Of a DNA stretch of 64,000 nt, positions 15,633 to 23,975 are shown in pieces. The stretch comes from Clostridium cavendishii DSM 21758. GTDB lineage: Bacteria; Bacillota; Clostridia; Clostridiales; Clostridiaceae. Below the pieces are notes generated by a model, which worked only from the letters and a program-made list of their open reading frames with translations, did not search any database and was not told the origin of the DNA. The translations under genes were made by a program, and so were the position numbers. The stretch spans positions 62,001 through 126,000 of the forward strand of contig NZ_FQZB01000012.1 of the NCBI RefSeq assembly GCF_900141845.1, written 5' to 3'. Positions within the stretch are counted from its first letter, which is position 1; each line of letters starts with the position of its first letter.

Positions 15633-16232
15633 TCATTTAAATACTTTCATACGATTATTTACTGGAACAAATTCTTTATCTTTTGGTGCTGCTGTTGGTT
15701 TTCCAAATGGCATTTGTGCTATAAATTTCCAATTGCTTGGTATATTCCATTTTTTACTTACTTCCTCATCAATTAACGGATTGTAATGTTGCAGTGATAC
15801 TCCAAGTCCTTCAACTTCTAATGATGTCCACACTACATATTGAAGTATACCTGTTGCTTGTTGAGACCAATTAGGAAAATTATCTTTATAAAGAGCAAAT
15901 TGTTGTTGAAGTGATTCAACTACACTAGTGTCTTCAAAGAATAATACTGTACCATATCCATTATAGAATGAATTAACTCTCTCCTCCGTAGGAGCAAATT
16001 TATCTTCTGGAACAATTTTTCTCAAGCCTTCCTTTGTTATATTCCACAATTCTTTATGATTATCTCCAAATAATACAACAACTCTTCCACTCTGAGAATT
16101 AAACGCTGTAGGGGTATATTTTACAGCATCTGCTATAACCTCTTCAATCCTTTCATTTGATATTGTTGTTTCGTTGCTAATTCCATATATACTACGTCTT
16201 TCTTTTACAGCTGTATAAAAATCTTTTGTCAT
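15633..16232 (-). CDS. Nitroreductase family protein (Frm2/Hbn1-like)
   Basis: A 199-aa FMN-dependent NAD(P)H oxidoreductase. KERRSIYGISNETTI at the N-terminus is the FMN-phosphate-binding RRS motif, TPTAFNSQSGRVVVLFG (about 40-56) is the conserved dimer/FMN segment, and GLGVSLQHYNP (about 147-157) with MPFGKP (about 174-179) completes the pattern of the fungal-type Frm2/Hbn1 nitroreductase subgroup. Likely substrates are quinones, nitro compounds or other electrophiles; the true one is unknown. AGGAGG precedes the ATG. Together with the neighbouring DsbA-like protein it suggests a small redox-stress locus. Confidence 0.88.
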   Translation of the reverse strand: MTKDFYTAVKERRSIYGISNETTISNERIEEVIADAVKYTPTAFNSQSGRVVVLFGDNHKELWNITKEGLRKIVPEDKFAPTEERVNSFYNGYGTVLFFEDTSVVESLQQQFALYKDNFPNWSQQATGILQYVVWTSLEVEGLGVSLQHYNPLIDEEVSKKWNIPSNWKFIAQMPFGKPTAAPKDKEFVPVNNRMKVFK

Positions 16233-16343
16233 TTTTTAATTGCCTCCTAATAATTTATTATTTTATTAATATTATAACTATCCTAATTCTTAGCTTTTAC
16301 ATAAATATTTATTATTATGAACTCTACATATTTTTTTATAATA

Positions 16344-16970
16344 TTATATAGAAGAAATCGCCCTATCTAATTCGTTAAAAGTACTATATCCTTGAGCTAT
16401 TATTTTAGCTTTGTCACCATTTACTGCAATAACTGTAGGAAAGCTTAATGCACCTATTGAATTAACCATGCTAAAATATTTAATAGTATCTTGTTCTAAT
16501 TCTTTTGAAAGATATTCTTTTTCAAATATCTCTTTAGACATTCCAAAACTTTCAGCTATTTCTGTGTATGTTTCTATTTGATTGACGTTCTTTCCATGTA
16601 CAAAAAATGCTTCTTGAATTTTCTTTAAAAACTTAAAAGTAATATCCTTATTTAATTTCTGAATTAAAACTAAAGCTTTTGCTCCTGGAAGGCTATCCAA
16701 AAATATATCAGAATTTCCTAATATATTTTCATTAAAATTTTGTCCGAATTTTTTGCCAGTTAATTCTTCTATTCTTGAGTTATGCCCTTTTATATATTCT
16801 CCTAGACTCTTATTCATAGTTTTCACGTTATCATAAGTCCACATTCCACCAGGTAATATTTCAAAATCATAGTCTTCTTTATATTTTTCCTCTATTTTTG
16901 TTATTACATCACTAAATCCATAACACCAACCACACATAGTATCCATAACATAATATATTTTTGTTTTCAT
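16344..16970 (-). CDS. DsbA family thioredoxin-fold protein (FrnE-like)
   Basis: A 208-aa protein starting MKTKIYYVMDTMCGWCYGFS. CGWC is the thioredoxin-type redox pair at residues 13-16, followed by the helical insertion and a cis-Pro segment (SFPTVIAVNG, about 178-187) of DsbA/FrnE oxidoreductases. There is no signal peptide, so it acts in the cytoplasm, probably as a disulfide isomerase or thiol oxidoreductase. The frame is open 39 codons further upstream, but AGGAGG stands 9 bases before the ATG at 16970, which is the real start. It is preceded by a strong promoter with repeated GTTACAAC elements (17009-17128), indicating control by a repressor not encoded nearby. Confidence 0.88.
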   Translation of the reverse strand: MKTKIYYVMDTMCGWCYGFSDVITKIEEKYKEDYDFEILPGGMWTYDNVKTMNKSLGEYIKGHNSRIEELTGKKFGQNFNENILGNSDIFLDSLPGAKALVLIQKLNKDITFKFLKKIQEAFFVHGKNVNQIETYTEIAESFGMSKEIFEKEYLSKELEQDTIKYFSMVNSIGALSFPTVIAVNGDKAKIIAQGYSTFNELDRAISSI

Positions 16971-17008
16971 AATTTTTATCCTCCTAAATGAATTTATTTT
17001 ACGCTCAT

Positions 17009-17128
17009 TGTAACCGAAAGAGTTACAACAGGGATAAAAAAATATTTTCCCTATAGAAAATCTATTTTTTATTCTTATATTAAACACCCCGTTGTAACCA
17101 TTATAGTTTCATCTAAATAAAAAGTCAA
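17009..17128 (-). promoter_or_regulatory. Consensus promoter with repeated GTTACAAC-type operators
   Basis: TTGACT (17123-17128), 17 bases, TATAAT (17100-17105) on the minus strand. GTTACAAC (17091-17098) lies immediately after the -10. Inverted copies follow in the leader: TGTAAC (17009-17014) and GTTACA (17022-17027) form a palindrome around CGAAAGA. The arrangement fits binding of a dimeric TetR- or MarR-type repressor. Confidence 0.7.
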
Positions 17129-17248
17129 TAATTTTTATTAAATAAAACTAATTATTGTTTTTTTACATATAGGCTTATTATTTTATCTAAAAAGCTATGC
17201 AGTATACTGTTTGTCTATACAATAACAGGTGTTCTATAAGAAAATAAA

Positions 17249-17290
17249 AAACTCAGAGATGCAACATTTGGCTACATCCCTAAGTTAAAT
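17249..17290 (-). terminator. Terminator of the nfn/bdh operon
   Basis: On the minus strand ACTTAGGGATG pairs with CATCTCTGAGT and is followed by TTTTTTATTTT, about 110 bases after the stop of the nfnB gene. Confidence 0.75.
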
Positions 17291-17398
17291 TTTTTTAATT
17301 ATAAAATTATTTTCTACAACTTATTTATATATATTTTACAAAACTAAACTTAATGTTAGTTTTAGTAATATAAATTATTATAATATTAAAATACTACC

Positions 17399-18781
17399 CT
17401 ATTTAGTTAAATATTCATCTATTGCTTTTGCAGCTTTCTTTCCTGCTCCCATTGCAAGTATTACTGTTGCAGCTCCTGTAACAGCATCTCCACCTGCATA
17501 TACACCTTCTTTAGTAGTAAGTCCTGTTTCTTCTTCTACAACTAAACATCTTCTTCTATTTACCTCAAGTCCTTTAGTTGTTGATGATATTAATGGATTT
17601 GGTGATGTTCCTAATGACATTATAACTGTATCTACATCTAATATAAATTCTGAACCTTCAATCTCTATTGGACTTCTTCTACCTGATGCATCAGGTTCTC
17701 CAAGCTCCATTCTTATACATTTCATACCCTTAACCCAGCCTTTTTCATCTGCTATTATTTCTATAGGGTTTGTTAATAAATCAAATATTACCCCCTCTTC
17801 CTTTGCATGATGAACTTCTTCTAATCTTGCTGGCAGTTCTGACTCTGATCTTCTGTATACTATATGAACTTCTGCACCTAATCTTAAAGCTGTTCTTGCA
17901 GCATCCATTGCAACATTTCCACCACCAACTACAGCTACCTTTTCTCCAACTTTTATTGGAGTTGAGTAACCTTCTTTAAATGCCTTCATTAGATTTGCTC
18001 TTGTTAAAAATTCATTTGCTGAGAAAACACCATTTGAATTTTCTCCTTGTATTCCCATAAACTTTGGAAGTCCTGCTCCTGAACCTATAAATACAGCATC
18101 AAAATTTTCATCTTTCATTAAACTCTCTATTGTTACAGTTCTTCCAACTATAACATTAGTTTCTATCTTAACACCTAGTTTTTTGATATTCTCTATTTCA
18201 GTCTTAACTACTGTATCCTTTGGCAGTCTAAATTCTGGTATTCCATATACTAAAACTCCGCCCGCTTCATGTAACGCTTCAAATATAGTTACCTCATATC
18301 CTAGTCTTGCAAGGTCTCCAGCACAAGCAAGCCCTGCTGGACCACTTCCTATAACTGCTACCTTTTTACCATTTTGCTCTTTTTTATCTCCTATAAAGAC
18401 TCCATTTTCTCTACACCAGTCAGCAACAAATCTTTCTAATTTTCCTATTGCTACTGCTTCTCCTTTTATGCCTAAGACACATTGTCCTTCACATTGGCTT
18501 TCTTGTGGACATACTCTTCCACATACTGCTGGAAGTGCTGAATAATTTGCTATCACTCTTGCAGCTTCTTCTATTTTTCCTTCTTTAACCATGCTTACAA
18601 ACTCTGGTATCATTATATTTACTGGACATTTTGTAACACACTTTGGATTTTTACAATTTAAACATCTATTTGCCTCTTCCATTGCTTCTTCCATATTATA
18701 TCCTAAACATACTTCTTCAAAGTTCTTTGCTCTAACTTTTGGTTCTTGTTCTCTTACTGGAGTTCTTTTTAATTTAAGCAT
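17399..18781 (-). CDS. nfnB: NfnB / NADPH-dependent glutamate-synthase-type small subunit
   Basis: A 460-aa iron-sulfur flavoprotein. The N-terminus holds cysteines for 4Fe-4S clusters (CLNCKNPKCVTKCPV near 41-55 and CGRVCPQESQCEGQC near 89-103). FAD is bound by GSGPAGLACAGDLA and NAD(P)H by VVGGGNVAMDAARTALRLGA. With the NfnA subunit it forms the electron-bifurcating NADH-dependent reduced ferredoxin:NADP+ oxidoreductase of clostridia, which supplies NADPH. Its start overlaps the stop of nfnA by one base (TAATG), so the subunits are translationally coupled. An annotation as GltD/GltA homologue is common, but no large GOGAT subunit is nearby and the pairing with NfnA decides the call. Confidence 0.9.
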   Translation of the reverse strand: MLKLKRTPVREQEPKVRAKNFEEVCLGYNMEEAMEEANRCLNCKNPKCVTKCPVNIMIPEFVSMVKEGKIEEAARVIANYSALPAVCGRVCPQESQCEGQCVLGIKGEAVAIGKLERFVADWCRENGVFIGDKKEQNGKKVAVIGSGPAGLACAGDLARLGYEVTIFEALHEAGGVLVYGIPEFRLPKDTVVKTEIENIKKLGVKIETNVIVGRTVTIESLMKDENFDAVFIGSGAGLPKFMGIQGENSNGVFSANEFLTRANLMKAFKEGYSTPIKVGEKVAVVGGGNVAMDAARTALRLGAEVHIVYRRSESELPARLEEVHHAKEEGVIFDLLTNPIEIIADEKGWVKGMKCIRMELGEPDASGRRSPIEIEGSEFILDVDTVIMSLGTSPNPLISSTTKGLEVNRRRCLVVEEETGLTTKEGVYAGGDAVTGAATVILAMGAGKKAAKAIDEYLTK

Positions 18782-19671
18782 TATTTTTCACCTCCACAAT
18801 TTCCACAACCACCATGATGAGTTGAACCTTCTTTTTTTCTTAAGATGGCTCTTCCTTCTTCTGTTTTATACATAGTCTGTCTTCTCATAGCTTCATCAAA
18901 ATTTATAAGATGCCCATCAAATTCTGGTCCATCTACACAAGCAAACTTAACTTCATCTCCAACAGTTACTCTACATGCTCCACACATTCCTGTTCCATCT
19001 ACCATTATAGGATTTAAGCTTACTATTGTATTTATGTTTAATTCTTTTGTTAACATTGTAACAAATTTCATCATTATCATAGGACCTATAGATATGCAAA
19101 GATCATATTTATTTCCTTTATTAACTACTAGATCTTTTAATACTTCTGTTACTAATCCCTTTGCTCCATAGCTTCCATCATCTGTTGCTACATATAAGTT
19201 TCCAGAAACAGCTTTCATTTCTTCTTCTAATATTAATGTTTCCTTTGTTTTAGTTCCTACTATAACATCTGCCTCTATTCCATTTTCATGTAACCACTTA
19301 ACTTGTGGGTACACAGGTGCAGTTCCTACCCCACCAGCTACAAATATTATTTTTTTATTCTTTAACTTATCTAAATCTTCATGTACTAATTCTGATTCTC
19401 TACCTAATGGACCTACGAAGTCTAAAAAACTTTCTCCTTCATTGTAAGAAACCATTTTTTGAGTTGATTCCCCTAAAGTTTGTAACACTATAGTTACACT
19501 ACCTTCTTCTCTGTTATAGTCACATATTGTAAGAGGTATTCTTTCACCCTTCTCATCAATTTTAACTATAACAAATTGTCCTGGATAACAAGACTTTGCT
19601 ACTCTTGGTGCCTCTATATCCATTAAATATATGTTTTGCGCTAGAACTTTCTTTCTTAATATCTTGTACAT
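18781..19671 (-). CDS. nfnA: NfnA / sulfide-dihydroorotate dehydrogenase-like FAD/NAD-binding subunit
   Basis: A 296-aa ferredoxin-NADP reductase-like subunit. Residues 1-95 form the FAD domain (CYPGQFVIVKIDEKGERIPL is the FAD-binding strand region). FVAGGVGTAPVYPQVKWL is the NAD-binding motif. The C-terminal region CGACRVTVGDEVKFACVDGP carries the 2Fe-2S cysteines, and the tail HHGGCGNCGGEK is typical of clostridial NfnA. It takes electrons from NADH and passes them to NfnB. AGGAGG precedes the ATG. It lies 19 bases downstream of the butanediol dehydrogenase gene, so NADPH supply and butanediol metabolism may be co-regulated. Confidence 0.9.
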   Translation of the reverse strand: MYKILRKKVLAQNIYLMDIEAPRVAKSCYPGQFVIVKIDEKGERIPLTICDYNREEGSVTIVLQTLGESTQKMVSYNEGESFLDFVGPLGRESELVHEDLDKLKNKKIIFVAGGVGTAPVYPQVKWLHENGIEADVIVGTKTKETLILEEEMKAVSGNLYVATDDGSYGAKGLVTEVLKDLVVNKGNKYDLCISIGPMIMMKFVTMLTKELNINTIVSLNPIMVDGTGMCGACRVTVGDEVKFACVDGPEFDGHLINFDEAMRRQTMYKTEEGRAILRKKEGSTHHGGCGNCGGEK

Positions 19672-19690
19672 TTTATATTACCTCCTATCA

Positions 19691-20764
19691 CTATAAAAGT
19701 GATTTATCTGGTGTTACTAGTATTTTAACGTGCTTCTTCTTTTCTGGGCCTGTTAATGCTCCAAAGCCTTCTTTAACAATATCATCTAAATGAATTCTCT
19801 TTGTAACATATCCTTCAGCCTTTATTCTTCCATCATTCATTTGTGCCATAGTTGCTTCAAATTCATGTCTATAAGCTAATGTTCCAACAATCTTTTTCTC
19901 TGTAAATACTAAAGCATTTGGATTAAACATTAAGCCTTCTTCCCATATACTTGTAACTACCATAGTTCCTGCAAATTTTAAACTATCAATTCCTGTATCA
20001 AAACCTATTTTTGCTCCTGTAGTTTCAAATGCTGCATCTACTCCTACTCCATTTGTAAGTTTCTTAACTTCTGCTGCTATATCAACTTCATTTGGATCTA
20101 ATACAAAATCTGCTCCTGCTCTCTTAGCATATTCTTGTCTTACTGATTTTCTTTGTAAAACTACAACAAGTTTAGCACCAGCTGCTTTTAAACATTCAAT
20201 AGTGGCTAGTCCAATTGGACCAGATCCTAAAACTAATGCTGTATCTCCTATTTTGAAATCAGCCATTCTTATAGAATGTAGTGCAACTGCCATTGGTTCA
20301 ACAAGTGCAGCTTGTTCATAACTCATAGAATCTGGTATTTTATGTACAAACTCTTGTGGAAATACAGTGTACTCAGCAAGTCCCCCACCTGTTCCACAAA
20401 GTCCATGGAATCCTAAATGTTCGCATAAATTATATTTTCCTTCTAAGCAAGCTGGACATTTTCCACATGCTACTATTGGCTCAACTATTACTCTATCTCC
20501 AACTTTAAATTTAGAAACACCTCCCCCAACTTCAACTACATCTCCTGAAAATTCATGTCCTAATACAACAGGTGCAGTAGCTTTACTTAAAGCATGTGGT
20601 GTTCCTACTGGTATAAAAATTGGACCACCTAAATATTCATGTAAATCAGAACCACATATACCACACCACTTGATTTTTATTTTTACGCTTCCTTTAGTAA
20701 CTATTGGTTCTTCTATTTCTTCAACTCTAACATCTTTTTTTGCATACCATAATGCTGCTTTCAT
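19691..20764 (-). CDS. 2,3-butanediol dehydrogenase (zinc-dependent MDR family)
   Basis: A 357-aa medium-chain dehydrogenase. WCGICGSDLHEY (about 33-44) and GHEFSGDVVEVG (about 69-80) carry the catalytic zinc ligands. CGKCPACLEGKYNLCE (about 99-114) has the four cysteines of the structural zinc. VLGSGPIGLATIECLKAAGA is the nucleotide-binding motif. The pattern GGPIFIPVGTPHALSKATAP after the first zinc ligand is typical of (R,R)-butanediol dehydrogenases, which reduce acetoin to 2,3-butanediol. It is the first gene of an apparent bdh-nfnA-nfnB operon and is preceded by a sigma-54 promoter (20814-20829) and regulator-binding repeats. The specific substrate (butanediol versus another vicinal diol) is inferred. 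Confidence 0.88.
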   Translation of the reverse strand: MKAALWYAKKDVRVEEIEEPIVTKGSVKIKIKWCGICGSDLHEYLGGPIFIPVGTPHALSKATAPVVLGHEFSGDVVEVGGGVSKFKVGDRVIVEPIVACGKCPACLEGKYNLCEHLGFHGLCGTGGGLAEYTVFPQEFVHKIPDSMSYEQAALVEPMAVALHSIRMADFKIGDTALVLGSGPIGLATIECLKAAGAKLVVVLQRKSVRQEYAKRAGADFVLDPNEVDIAAEVKKLTNGVGVDAAFETTGAKIGFDTGIDSLKFAGTMVVTSIWEEGLMFNPNALVFTEKKIVGTLAYRHEFEATMAQMNDGRIKAEGYVTKRIHLDDIVKEGFGALTGPEKKKHVKILVTPDKSLL

Positions 20765-20813
20765 ATTTTTCTCCTCCTAATTTCCCTGTTAAACTATTCA
20801 CAATTTATACAAA

Positions 20814-20829
20814 GCAATATTTATGCCAA
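20814..20829 (-). promoter_or_regulatory. Sigma-54 promoter of the butanediol dehydrogenase operon
   Basis: TTGGCATAAATATTGC on the minus strand matches the sigma-54 consensus, with GG (20826-20827) and GC (20814-20815) separated by exactly 10 bases. It lies about 50 bases before the ATG, and a sigma-54-dependent activator gene is adjacent. Confidence 0.85.
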
Positions 20830-20873
20830 AATTATAATCCCCATATTTTACTGAATTATAAATTTAAAAAAGC

Positions 20874-20949
20874 AAAAAGTGTATCAAAATGAAACAATAC
20901 TTTATCTCATTTTGGTACACTTTTTTTATTTTTCTCATTTTGATACACA
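20874..20949 (-). promoter_or_regulatory. Three activator-binding repeats, two of which also form a terminator
   Basis: TGTATCAAAATGAAA (20880-20894), TCTCATTTTGGTACA (20905-20919, inverted) and TCTCATTTTGATACACA (20933-20949, inverted) share TGTAYCAAAATGA. They lie 50-120 bases upstream of the sigma-54 promoter, where an enhancer-binding protein would bind. Copies 1 and 2 also pair as a hairpin flanked by T-runs, so the same DNA can terminate the regulator transcript. Confidence 0.75.
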
Positions 20950-22902
20950 TTAATTTTTATAGACAATATTATATTTTTTTATTTTCCTATACAAGGTAGC
21001 TCTTCCTATATTTAATAACTTAGCTACCTTAACCATATTTCCATTAGTTTTTTCTATAGCTTTTTGTATTTCTCTTTTTTCTAAGATTTCCATACTTAGC
21101 ACTTCATTATTTTCATATACAGTTTCCACTTCTAGATCTTCTGTCTTTTTTAATTCCTCTATCTGATATGAATTTAGAATATTATCCTCACTTAAATAAT
21201 AATCTCTCTCTACAACATTCCTTAGTTCCCTAACATTTCCGTCCCAATAATTATTCTTTAAAATTTCTATATAATCTGAAGAAATTTGTTTTAAATTTTC
21301 ACCACTCTTAATTGATAAACTTTGAGTAAAATGATTAACTAATAATTCTATATCTTCTTTACGTTCTCTTAAAGGGAGTGTTTTTATATTCATAACACTT
21401 AACCTATAATATAAGTCACTTCTAAAGTTTTTGTTGAGTACTTCTTTTTTCAATATTCTATTAGTAGCGCCAATAACTCTTACATCCAACTGTTTTTCAA
21501 AAGTTCCTCCAACTCTAACTATCTTTCCATTATCTAAAACTCTAAGCAACTTACTTTGCATATCTAAGGGAAGTTCCCCTATTTCATCTAAAAATATAGT
21601 ACCTCCATCTGCAATTTCAAATTTTCCTGCATGTCCTTCTTTAGTAGCTCCTGTAAAAGCTCCTTTTTCATAACCAAAAAGCTCACTTTCCACAAGTTCT
21701 CTAGGTATAGATGCACAATTTACAGCAACAAAGGGCCCATTCTTTCTTTTACTACCATTATGTAATGATTGAGCTATAAGCTCTTTACCTGTACCACTTT
21801 CTCCCTCAATTAATACATTACAATCACTTTTTGCTACCTTTTCGGCAAATTTTATCATAGATATCATCTTATCATTTCTTGTCACTATATCATCAAATGT
21901 ATAACTAGCTTTAAAGCCAGCTAATTTGCTAACTAATTTATGTACATATTTTATTTCTTTAAAGGTTATTACAATTCCAATATTTTTATTATTTGATTTC
22001 ATTGGAACTACACTAATAATGCATTTTATATTTTTATTTTTGCCCTTTAAGTCACATTCTCTGTTATGTATTTCTTTGCCTGTTTCTTTTAATAAACTTT
22101 TAAAATCTATATTAGTAATAAAATTTTTAATATCTAAATTTATAGTTTCCTCTAATGTTAGTCCTAATATTTCCATAGCTCTACCATTAATTCTTTTAAT
22201 ACTAGAAAAAGAATCTATAACTATCATTCCATCTGATATAGAGTTAAAGGTTATATTTAAAAGATTATAAGAATTACTTAATGCTAATTGCTTTTGTATT
22301 GACTCTGCTGCCGATGTTACTATGCCTAATGTATGCGAGTGTGCATCATAATAATTTCCAGCCATATTTATACAACCTATTACATTTCTATCTTCATCAT
22401 ATATAGGTGATGCGGAGCATGTCCAAGAATGTTGATCACTTCCAAAATGTTCTGCTCCTATTGTTTGCATTGGTTTATTCAAGTAAAGCGCTGTACCTAT
22501 AGCATTTGTACCAACAGCTTCTTCACTCCATAATTCACCTCTTAAAAAATTCAATTCATTTACTCTCTCCATTATATCTTTATCACCAATAACCTCAAGT
22601 ATATAACCTTCTTTATCTGATAAGATTATAGCAAAGCCTGACCCTTCAACTATCTTATAGATACTTTCCATAACAGATTTTGCAACATTTATTAATTCTA
22701 GATTTCTCTCTATAAGCGCTTTTATATCATTATTTTTGTTTTTTCCCTTACCACCCATAGGACTAACTCCATATTTTTTACAACGAATCCATGATTCTAA
22801 GATATCTTTTCTTATAGTTTCATCAATTATATCATTATATACGAATTGTTCCCAACTATTTTTTATATTACTTGTATAATCTTCCACAATATCCCCCTTC
22901 AT
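20950..22902 (-). CDS. Sigma-54-dependent AcoR-like transcriptional activator
   Basis: A 650-aa enhancer-binding protein. The N-terminal part (about 50-195) is a GAF-type sensor (AVGTNAIGTALYLNKPMQTI, DQHSWTCSASPIYDEDRNV). A PAS domain follows (about 215-310, FNSISDGMIVIDSFSSIKRI). The AAA+ domain has Walker A GESGTGKEL, the sigma-54 contact loop GAFTGATKEG and Walker B GGTIFLDEIGELPL. The C-terminal Fis-type HTH is MVKVAKLLNIGRATLYRKIK. It most likely senses acetoin or a related metabolite and activates the adjacent butanediol dehydrogenase operon from the repeats at 20880-20949. The last repeat touches its stop codon. All functional motifs appear intact. Confidence 0.9.
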   Translation of the reverse strand: MKGDIVEDYTSNIKNSWEQFVYNDIIDETIRKDILESWIRCKKYGVSPMGGKGKNKNNDIKALIERNLELINVAKSVMESIYKIVEGSGFAIILSDKEGYILEVIGDKDIMERVNELNFLRGELWSEEAVGTNAIGTALYLNKPMQTIGAEHFGSDQHSWTCSASPIYDEDRNVIGCINMAGNYYDAHSHTLGIVTSAAESIQKQLALSNSYNLLNITFNSISDGMIVIDSFSSIKRINGRAMEILGLTLEETINLDIKNFITNIDFKSLLKETGKEIHNRECDLKGKNKNIKCIISVVPMKSNNKNIGIVITFKEIKYVHKLVSKLAGFKASYTFDDIVTRNDKMISMIKFAEKVAKSDCNVLIEGESGTGKELIAQSLHNGSKRKNGPFVAVNCASIPRELVESELFGYEKGAFTGATKEGHAGKFEIADGGTIFLDEIGELPLDMQSKLLRVLDNGKIVRVGGTFEKQLDVRVIGATNRILKKEVLNKNFRSDLYYRLSVMNIKTLPLRERKEDIELLVNHFTQSLSIKSGENLKQISSDYIEILKNNYWDGNVRELRNVVERDYYLSEDNILNSYQIEELKKTEDLEVETVYENNEVLSMEILEKREIQKAIEKTNGNMVKVAKLLNIGRATLYRKIKKYNIVYKN

Positions 22903-23015
22903 TTAGAACTGTTAAATCTTATTATAACTTATAATAGCACAAAAGTGATTTAATAATTATACATTTTTCTATACATAAAAAGGTATTTATAAAAAAATCT
23001 AAGAAAATATAATTA

Positions 23016-23052
23016 AAAAGAGATTATAAGTTTAAAACTAGTAATCTCTTTT
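23016..23052. terminator. Terminator downstream of the secreted protein gene
   Basis: AAAAGAGATTA (23016-23026) pairs perfectly with TAATCTCTTTT (23042-23052), and T-runs follow on both strands. Confidence 0.75.
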
Positions 23053-23118
23053 TTGTTCCACACTAATTTACTTTTCAACTAATTTCATTGCCAGTAACTT
23101 TAAAATTTAAATATTTTT

Positions 23119-23598
23119 CTAATCGGTATCTGCTGAAAAAGTAAATGATACATCTGTTCCACCCTCAGGACCAACAAATAAAGTATATTTCTCATTTGCT
23201 TTACCTCTTAATATAAATGGTCCTTTATCAATATCAACACCCTTAAATTTTAGAGTAAATTCATTTTTAGCACCAGATCGTACTGTCACACGATTATCAT
23301 CATTTAAACAGGTTGAGTAATCATTTTTATCTCTATCAATTATGTAATAGTTATTTTTAAATAGTATGTAAGAATCATCAGTATTATTAGTCAAGCTACA
23401 ATATACTTGTACTCCATCTTCTGTTAATTCCATATTTGTTACTTCGATTTCAACACTGCTATCACCTACATTTATTACTTTCTTAACATTTCCACTTACA
23501 TGCTTTGTTGACTCATCTGCTTTAACATTAAATTGAGAAAAAGTAATTACTATAATTCCGATTAATATTGAGAATATAAGTTTTTTTATCATTTTCAT
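23119..23598 (-). CDS. Secreted protein with a DUF4352/TRF-like beta-sandwich
   Basis: A 159-aa protein with an N-terminal signal peptide (MKMIKKLIFSILIGIIVITF, cleavage probably near the KADES segment, residue 28). No lipobox cysteine is seen. The mature part reads as an alternating beta-strand domain (DSSVEIEVTNMELTEDGVQV, CSLTNNTDDSY, NEFTLKFKGVDIDKGPFILR), resembling DUF4352-type extracellular sandwiches. The start ATG at 23598 lies 7 bases after AGGAGG; the GTG six bases further upstream is too close to it. No partner gene is evident and the function is unknown. Confidence 0.6.
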   Translation of the reverse strand: MKMIKKLIFSILIGIIVITFSQFNVKADESTKHVSGNVKKVINVGDSSVEIEVTNMELTEDGVQVYCSLTNNTDDSYILFKNNYYIIDRDKNDYSTCLNDDNRVTVRSGAKNEFTLKFKGVDIDKGPFILRGKANEKYTLFVGPEGGTDVSFTFSADTD

Positions 23599-23886
23599 GG
23601 CCACTCCTCCTAAATATATTTTCTATGCATTAATTGTTTTAACTAACATTTTAGAAAAAATCAATAAAATATTTTCAATATAGCAGTATTTTTTATTTCT
23701 CACACTTTAACACCACCTTTCTTATATAGATATTATTGGAAACCTTATATTGAATTATGCATAAAATTAAAAGAAGATCTTGTGGCAAAATTTATTTTGT
23801 AAAGTCTATAAAAATTAACCTACTATTTTTAATAAATAAATTAAAATATTTATTAGCAAAGTTATATTTAAGAAAATATTACACGA

Positions 23887-23920
23887 AAAAATCCTACGTT
23901 TTACTTATACGTAGGATTTT
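23887..23920. terminator. Bidirectional terminator
   Basis: AAAATCCTACGT and ACGTAGGATTTT form a perfect 12-bp stem about 55 bases after the stop of the hydrolase gene at 23976. The remaining spacer to 23605 contains only a weak ORF without a ribosome binding site. Confidence 0.8.
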
Positions 23921-23975
23921 CCAAATTCATTATTTTATATAAATCGATGTATTTTATAAGAGCCACCTATCTCAT

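Noticed and set aside
17399..18781. Glutamate synthase small subunit for ammonia assimilation
   Set aside because: No large GOGAT subunit is nearby, and the one-base coupling to the FAD/NAD-binding subunit is the NfnAB arrangement.
23757..23942. 61-aa basic plus-strand open frame
   Set aside because: No Shine-Dalgarno sequence, it runs through the terminator hairpin at 23887-23920, and its Lys/Ile/Leu content is what AT-rich noise gives.
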